This document shows positions 5,921 to 9,557 of a stretch of DNA of 9,557 bases, piece after piece. Below the pieces are notes generated by a model. The model searched no databases, was not told the DNA's origin, and saw only the letters and a list, made by a program, of their open reading frames with translations. Position 1 is the stretch's first letter, and each line of letters opens with the position of its first letter. Position numbers and translations under genes: made by a program. The stretch comes from CAZQAA01 sp964591255 (GTDB lineage Bacteria; Desulfobacterota; DSM-4660; Desulfatiglandales; Desulfatiglandaceae), in contig CAZQAA010000042.1 in NCBI GenBank assembly GCA_964591255.1, forward strand, positions 1 to 9,557, read 5' to 3'.

Positions 5921-5941
5921 TATAGATTCTATATCATAGAA
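5921..5941. promoter_or_regulatory. Overlapping palindromes between divergent genes, possible operator
   Basis: TATAGA-T-TCTATA (5921-5933) and TTCTAT-ATC-ATAGAA (5927-5941) are both perfect and overlap. They lie 51-71 bases upstream of the nitroreductase ATG, in the divergent 242-bp region. Position and symmetry suit a dimeric regulator site, but AT-rich sequence makes such repeats by chance fairly easily. No regulator gene is nearby. Confidence 0.3.
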
Positions 5942-6112
5942 ACCGTTAGTCTGGCAATTGTACGTTTTTTATTATATGGCATTAATCGTAGATCATACCA
6001 GGTGGAAAATATGTCCGCACCATGAACAAGGTCTGTCTAAAAATGCTTGTCATTCCTGGAATCAAGTTTTAGGATAAATTCCATAACTTAAAGAAAGGAG
6101 ATAGAATCGGTT

Positions 6113-6451
6113 ATGGTTCGTGCAAAACTTTGGTTTAGGTGTGCTGCGGTGGGTGATCCCATTACTCCTGTCATTGTAAGACCAGCCTTGCTTGGTTGGG
6201 ATGCAAAGGAGAGAGAGATACCCCTTACAATTGAGCGAGCCTTCAAAGGTGATGAACTGCTAATGAGGATGAAGGGATGGGTAACTGTTGACGTCAAAAA
6301 GGTGATAGAACTCATAAAAAGCTATGGTTATTTAAAGGTCCTGGATGAGCGTGATCTCGTGGTAGAGCTTGAAACAAATGATGACTATGAAAAACTCAAC
6401 AACGAGCTATTGAACAATTTTAAAGGCCATATTGATCTTGAAAAGTTATAG
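6113..6451 (+). CDS. Hypothetical protein, 112 residues
   Basis: I do not recognise this protein. It is 112 residues with mixed charge and no signal peptide or membrane segment, so it is probably cytoplasmic. The N-terminal half (about 1-60) suggests beta strands: KLWFRCAAVGD (5-15), ITPVIVRPALLGW (17-29), then EREIPLTIERAFKGDELL and WVTVD. The C-terminal half suggests helices at VKKVIELIKSYGY (61-73) and DDYEKLNNELLNNF (90-103) flanking a DLVVELE strand. There is one cysteine (C10). AAGGAG lies at 6095-6100, 12 bases before ATG, a long but usable spacing. Codon use looks like the neighbours. The next gene starts 60 bp downstream on the same strand, so the two may be co-transcribed. The open length, ribosome site and absence of competing frames support a real gene. 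Confidence 0.75.
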   Translation: MVRAKLWFRCAAVGDPITPVIVRPALLGWDAKEREIPLTIERAFKGDELLMRMKGWVTVDVKKVIELIKSYGYLKVLDERDLVVELETNDDYEKLNNELLNNFKGHIDLEKL

Positions 6452-6510
6452 GCTGGATCGAGAAGAGGATAACAACTATTGACAGGACAGATAAAAATGA
6501 TACAGGGATA

Positions 6511-8151
6511 GTGAGAATACCTGTTAACGGGATACTGGATCTCCATGCCTTTAAACCAAACGACGTGTCCTCCGTGGTAAACGAATACATTCAGGCGTGT
6601 CGGGATAAAGGCATTCATGAAATCAGGATTATACACGGGAAGGGAAAAGGCGTTCTTTTAAGGACCGTTCATTCTCTCCTTGAAAGACGCTCCGATGTCC
6701 ATGGTTACGGGATCGACTCAGGATCTTCAGGTTGGGGGGCAACTATGGTTTACTTGAAAAAAGATAAAACTAATACCAAATTCGAAAAAAAAATCCTCTG
6801 CATCGGCGCAGGGTATGTGGGCGGGCCTACAATGGCGGTAATAGCCTCCAAGTGTCCTCAATACAAGGTGACAGTAGTCGATATTAATAAAGAGAGGATC
6901 TCACAGTGGAACTCGGATCATATCCCTATTTATGAACCAGGGCTCGAAGCAATTGTAAAACGGGCAAGGGGGAAAAACCTCTTTTTCAGCTCCGAAATCG
7001 AAAATGGTATAAAAGAGGCCGATATTATTTTTGTCAGTGTGAACACCCCTACCAAGACATTCGGGGCAGGTGCAGGGATGGCCGCCGATTTACAGTTTTG
7101 GGAAAAAACGGCCAGGCAGATCCGGGAGCATGCAGAGTCGGACAAGATAATAGTGGAAAAGAGTACGCTCCCTGTAAGAACCGCTCTGGCAATGGAAAGG
7201 ATACTTACTTCTGCCAATGATGAAATCCATTTTGAAGTGCTTTCCAATCCGGAATTTCTGGCTGAAGGTACTGCTATCAAGGACCTAGAACACCCCGATC
7301 GGGTCTTGATCGGATCAAGAGAAACCCCATCGGGACTAAAGGCCAGAGATGAGCTGGTGGAAATATATGCCAATTGGGTTCCAAGGCAATCGATCATTAC
7401 CTCTAATATCTGGAGCAGCGAGCTTTCCAAACTCGTGGCCAATGCCTTTTTGGCGCAGCGGGTCTCATCCATAAACTCCATTACTGCGCTTTGCGAAAAG
7501 ACCGAGGCAGATATTAATGAAGTCGCCAGGGCCGTAGGAACGGATAGCCGTGTGGGAAACAGATTTCTGAATGCAAGCATAGGATTTGGGGGATCATGCT
7601 TTAAAAAAGATATCTTGAACCTGGTTTATCTCTGCCGTTACTATGGCCTTGAAGATGTAGCCGATTACTGGGAGGGAGTCGTCAGGATAAATGATTATCA
7701 AAAAGAGCGATTTGTCCTGAACATGTTAAGTGTCATGTTTAACACACTGGCGGGTAAAAAAATCTGCCTGTTCGGCTTTGCCTTTAAGGCAAATACGGGT
7801 GACACAAGGGAAAGCCCGGCAATATTTGTATCACGGAGATTATTGGAGGAAAAAGCAGATCTGGTAATAACCGACCCAAAGGCACTGGAAAATGCCAGGA
7901 TGGACTTAAAGGAATATGACAGCAAGATCAGTTACGTAGATGATCCGTACAATGCCGCAAGCGGATGTGACGCCATTGCACTTATGACTGAATGGGATAT
8001 CTATACCGATCTTGATTATGAAAAAATTTACCATTCTATGGCTAAGCCCGCCTTTATCTTTGATGGAAGAAACATCTTGGATCACAGGAGATTGTTTGAG
8101 ATCGGTTTTAATGTCTATCCCATAGGCAAGCCGCCTTTAACCCATTTTTAA
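6511..8151 (+). CDS. ugd: Fusion: Smr domain plus UDP-glucose 6-dehydrogenase
   Basis: One uninterrupted frame of 546 residues. Residues 1-84 form an Smr domain: LDLHAFKP (9-16), HGKGKG (42-47) and the closing GWGATMVYLK (74-83). Smr domains bind or nick nucleic acid. Residues from about 93 form a complete UDP-glucose dehydrogenase, which oxidises UDP-glucose to UDP-glucuronate with two NAD+. Visible are Rossmann IGAGYVGG (98-105), NPEFLAEG (246-253), ELSK with K307, GFGGSCFKKD with catalytic C363, FGFAFKANTGDTRES (421-435) and IFDGRNILD (516-524). GAGYVGGPT and the collinear blocks resemble the animal/plant-type enzyme. The start is GTG 6511 with a weak AGGG site; the frame is open back to 6442, so the exact start is uncertain. 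Internal ATG 6745 (M79) would give a 468-residue dehydrogenase alone. Two separate genes joined by loss of a stop is the alternative. Confidence 0.9.
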   Translation: MRIPVNGILDLHAFKPNDVSSVVNEYIQACRDKGIHEIRIIHGKGKGVLLRTVHSLLERRSDVHGYGIDSGSSGWGATMVYLKKDKTNTKFEKKILCIGAGYVGGPTMAVIASKCPQYKVTVVDINKERISQWNSDHIPIYEPGLEAIVKRARGKNLFFSSEIENGIKEADIIFVSVNTPTKTFGAGAGMAADLQFWEKTARQIREHAESDKIIVEKSTLPVRTALAMERILTSANDEIHFEVLSNPEFLAEGTAIKDLEHPDRVLIGSRETPSGLKARDELVEIYANWVPRQSIITSNIWSSELSKLVANAFLAQRVSSINSITALCEKTEADINEVARAVGTDSRVGNRFLNASIGFGGSCFKKDILNLVYLCRYYGLEDVADYWEGVVRINDYQKERFVLNMLSVMFNTLAGKKICLFGFAFKANTGDTRESPAIFVSRRLLEEKADLVITDPKALENARMDLKEYDSKISYVDDPYNAASGCDAIALMTEWDIYTDLDYEKIYHSMAKPAFIFDGRNILDHRRLFEIGFNVYPIGKPPLTHF

Positions 8152-8180
8152 TAGAATATCATCCTTCAATCGGCCTGCTC

Positions 8181-8220
8181 GGCACAAAAAGTATAAAGTA
8201 TTGTGCCTGCACAATTTTTT
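8181..8220 (+). terminator. Intrinsic terminator after ugd with a competing upstream arm
   Basis: TTGTG (8201-8205) and CACAA (8210-8214) form a short stem with a CCTG loop, extended by one A-T pair, followed by six T (8215-8220). This fits a rho-independent terminator 50-70 bases after the ugd stop. Upstream, GGCACAA (8181-8187) can instead pair with TTGTGCC (8201-8207), so the two hairpins exclude each other. The stems are short, so strength is modest. Confidence 0.55.
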
Positions 8221-8262
8221 CCAACAATCTCAAAAATACAGTTTAAAATAAAATAAGATATT

Positions 8263-8400
8263 ATGATTAACTCAAGTCTTGATACAGGCCGGTCGATATT
8301 ATTTATGGAAGGGATTATGGGAGCAGATCATAGTTTAATACCAATAAATCCACGATTGACCTCCAAAGTAATGAAACACCTGCCTCTTGTTTGGTGTTGA
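8263..8400 (+). CDS. Doubtful small ORF between ugd and tig (45 residues)
   Basis: ATG 8263 to TGA 8398-8400 encodes 45 residues beginning MINSSLDTGRSILF and ending KHLPLVWC. A second in-frame ATG is at 8305. No real Shine-Dalgarno precedes either. No motif was recognised. The length is compatible with chance in AT-rich sequence, so this is recorded only as a candidate. Confidence 0.15.
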   Translation: MINSSLDTGRSILFMEGIMGADHSLIPINPRLTSKVMKHLPLVWC

Positions 8401-8450
8401 CAGCTGGTTCCTGGTTCAGGTAACCTGATTATAATATCTTTGGAATGTAT

Positions 8451-8469
8451 CTTGTATAACTTGTATAAT
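8451..8469 (+). promoter_or_regulatory. Tandem CTTGTATAA repeat with -10-like box upstream of tig
   Basis: Two perfect head-to-tail copies of CTTGTATAA lie at 8451-8459 and 8460-8468. The second extends into TATAAT (8464-8469), 45 bases before the tig ATG. A -35 at 17 bases (TGGAAT, 8441-8446) matches only 3 of 6. Another TATAAT lies at 8430-8435, also without a good -35. A tig promoter here is likely by position; which box is used is unclear. Confidence 0.4.
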
Positions 8470-8513
8470 CAGTAATTATCCTTTATCCCTACTATTATTT
8501 TTTGAGGAAAACT

Positions 8514-9557
8514 ATGCAAACCAGTCTTGAAGATATCAGCCCGGTGAAAAAAAAATTGTCAGTTGAAATTGAATCCTCAAAAGTCGACAAAAAATTAGAC
8601 AAGGCTTACAGGGAACTACAAAAGACAATTAAAATTCATGGGTTCAGGCAAGGAAAGGTGCCAAGGAAAATACTTGAAACGCGTTTCGGGGAACAGGTGA
8701 CCAAGGACATAATATTGGACCTCATTAACGAAACCTTTCCTAAGGCAGTAGATGAAGTAAAGGTCTTTCCCGTTGGCGAACCTGTATTTGAGAAAGGGAC
8801 CCTGATACAGGGTAAAAATTTCAATTATTCCGCTATAATGGAAATCAGGCCCGAATTTGAAATCAATAATTATTTGGGCATCGAAGTAGAAAAAGGGAAA
8901 GTAGTTGTAACGGAGGAAATGGTTCAAGCCCGGCTCGACAAGATCAGGGAGGCCAATGGTAAGCTTATCGACTTGGATAACAAGGACAAGCCGATCCAAA
9001 AAGGTGACTATGCTGTTCTTGATTATGAGGCATCGTCGGATGGTGAGTCCATAGAGGGACTCAATACTAAGAATTTTCTCCTTAATGTGGGTAGCAAAGA
9101 GTTTCATCCCAAATTTGATGAAGCCCTGGTCGGGCACAAAATGGGCGATGAAATAGAGATTGAGGCCGATTTTGAAGATTCCTATCCAAATACCAGGCTT
9201 GCCGGAAAAAACGTCCATTTCAAGGTCAAGATAGTGGAAATCAAAAAGATGGTCCTTCCGGAACTTGACGACGATTTTGCCAAGACTTTAGGTGGCAATT
9301 TTGAAAACCTAGAGGCACTGAAAAACAAGGTTAAGGAAGCCCTTACTACAGAGGAAGAAGAGAGGATCGACAGAGAAGTCAAGCAGAAACTGCTCCAAAA
9401 GATTTCAGAGCCCATTGACTTTGAACTTCCCCAGAGCCTTGTGGAATCTGAACTTGCCTATGCGATAGAAAATATAAGACAAAATCTTATGATGTCCGGA
9501 TCGGATTTACAAGAGCAGGATATTCCGGAAGAGGATCTCAGGAAGAGACTCAGGCCT
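8514..9557 (+). CDS. tig: Trigger factor (ribosome-associated chaperone), C-terminus cut by window edge
   Basis: Trigger factor binds near the ribosome exit tunnel and shields nascent chains, with peptidyl-prolyl isomerase activity in the middle domain. The frame runs from ATG 8514 to the right edge, 348 codons without a stop; full-length members are about 430-450 residues. GAGG lies 6 bases before ATG. The N-terminal ribosome-binding domain (1 to about 145) contains the signature GFRQGKVP (43-50). The FKBP-like domain spans about 160-245, with IQKGDYAVLDYE (161-172) and FLLNVGSKEFHPKFDEALVG (188-207). The substrate-binding arm region begins with LPELDDDFAKTLG (248-260), characteristic of the family. 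The usual IPGFE of the isomerase pocket reads FHPKFDE here, so prolyl isomerase activity may be weak. clpP and clpX often follow tig, but they would lie outside this window. Confidence 0.96.
   Translation, partial: MQTSLEDISPVKKKLSVEIESSKVDKKLDKAYRELQKTIKIHGFRQGKVPRKILETRFGEQVTKDIILDLINETFPKAVDEVKVFPVGEPVFEKGTLIQGKNFNYSAIMEIRPEFEINNYLGIEVEKGKVVVTEEMVQARLDKIREANGKLIDLDNKDKPIQKGDYAVLDYEASSDGESIEGLNTKNFLLNVGSKEFHPKFDEALVGHKMGDEIEIEADFEDSYPNTRLAGKNVHFKVKIVEIKKMVLPELDDDFAKTLGGNFENLEALKNKVKEALTTEEEERIDREVKQKLLQKISEPIDFELPQSLVESELAYAIENIRQNLMMSGSDLQEQDIPEEDLRKRLRP

Larger units (their letters stand above)
8152..8513. other. Intergenic region between ugd and tig
   Basis: The 362 bases hold an intrinsic terminator (8201-8220), an AT-rich stretch, a doubtful 45-codon ORF (8263-8400), and a leader zone with TATAAT boxes at 8430-8435 and 8464-8469 and a tandem 9-base repeat. 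No tRNA or other RNA gene was recognised. Confidence 0.55.

Noticed and set aside
6497..6511. ATG 6497 as start of the Smr gene
   Set aside because: It is out of frame with the Smr domain and reaches TAG after four codons. GTG 6511 is the first conventional start codon in frame.
6930..7580. Open frame of 216 codons on the minus strand
   Set aside because: It lies wholly opposite conserved UDP-glucose dehydrogenase blocks and has a low-complexity, Ser/Leu-rich translation typical of antisense frames.
8397..8435. TTGACA and TATAAT upstream of tig as a promoter pair
   Set aside because: Both hexamers are perfect, but the spacer is 27 bases, far beyond the usable 15-19.
8616..9218. Open frame of 200 codons on the minus strand
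   Set aside because: It is antisense to trigger factor, whose motifs and ribosome site are clear.
1..9557. Search for CRISPR arrays, transposases, integrases, tRNA or rRNA genes
   Set aside because: No spaced direct repeats, inverted terminal repeats around an ORF, mobile-element proteins, or tRNA-like arms were seen anywhere in the window.

Overview
The window looks like chromosomal core sequence from a Gram-negative anaerobe, most likely a deltaproteobacterium in the wide sense (Desulfobacterota). This rests on gene content and protein style: a MobA-type molybdopterin guanylyltransferase, a short CNNM/CBS protein, RadA, IF-1, a small FMN nitroreductase, an Smr-domain protein, nucleotide-sugar enzymes and trigger factor, with moderate GC by eye. 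The lineage is an inference. No insertion sequence, prophage gene, CRISPR array, tRNA or rRNA is visible.

Layout. (1) Positions 1-1992, minus strand: a compact three-gene run, transcribed right to left: mobA, a CNNM/CBS membrane protein (4-bp overlap with mobA), and a cysteine-rich protein cut by the left edge (11-bp gap). (2) 1993-2260: divergent intergenic region with a TATAAT box and an AT-rich hairpin in front of infA. (3) 2261-2476, plus: infA (IF-1), started by TTG behind a strong Shine-Dalgarno. (4) 2500-2545: two hairpins between the converging infA and uxs. (5) 2563-3507, minus: UDP-glucuronate decarboxylase (UDP-xylose synthase). (6) 3508-3852: gene-poor divergent region with a 35-codon ORF and a stem-loop. 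(7) 3853-5211, plus: radA, ending 8 bp from the converging nitroreductase gene (5220-5870, minus). (8) 5871-6112: divergent region with overlapping palindromes. (9) 6113-6451, plus: an unrecognised 112-residue protein, followed by 6511-8151, plus: one open frame joining an Smr domain to a complete UDP-glucose 6-dehydrogenase. (10) 8152-8513: terminator, a doubtful 45-codon ORF and a repeat-containing leader. (11) 8514 to the right edge, plus: trigger factor, cut by the window end.

How the genes connect. UDP-glucose dehydrogenase makes UDP-glucuronate and UDP-xylose synthase decarboxylates it to UDP-xylose. Two consecutive steps therefore lie about 3 kb apart on opposite strands, which suggests a supply of UDP-glucuronate/UDP-xylose for surface polysaccharide, although no glycosyltransferase is in view. 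mobA points to bis-MGD molybdo- or tungsto-enzymes elsewhere in the genome. infA, radA and tig are housekeeping genes.

The most unusual item is the Smr to UDP-glucose dehydrogenase fusion. Its junction holds A6 and A9 runs where a one-base slip would release the Smr part alone, and an internal ATG could give the dehydrogenase alone. I see no clear new defence or mobile system. The other candidates worth checking are the cysteine-rich protein at the left edge, the 112-residue protein, and the structured leaders of infA and radA.
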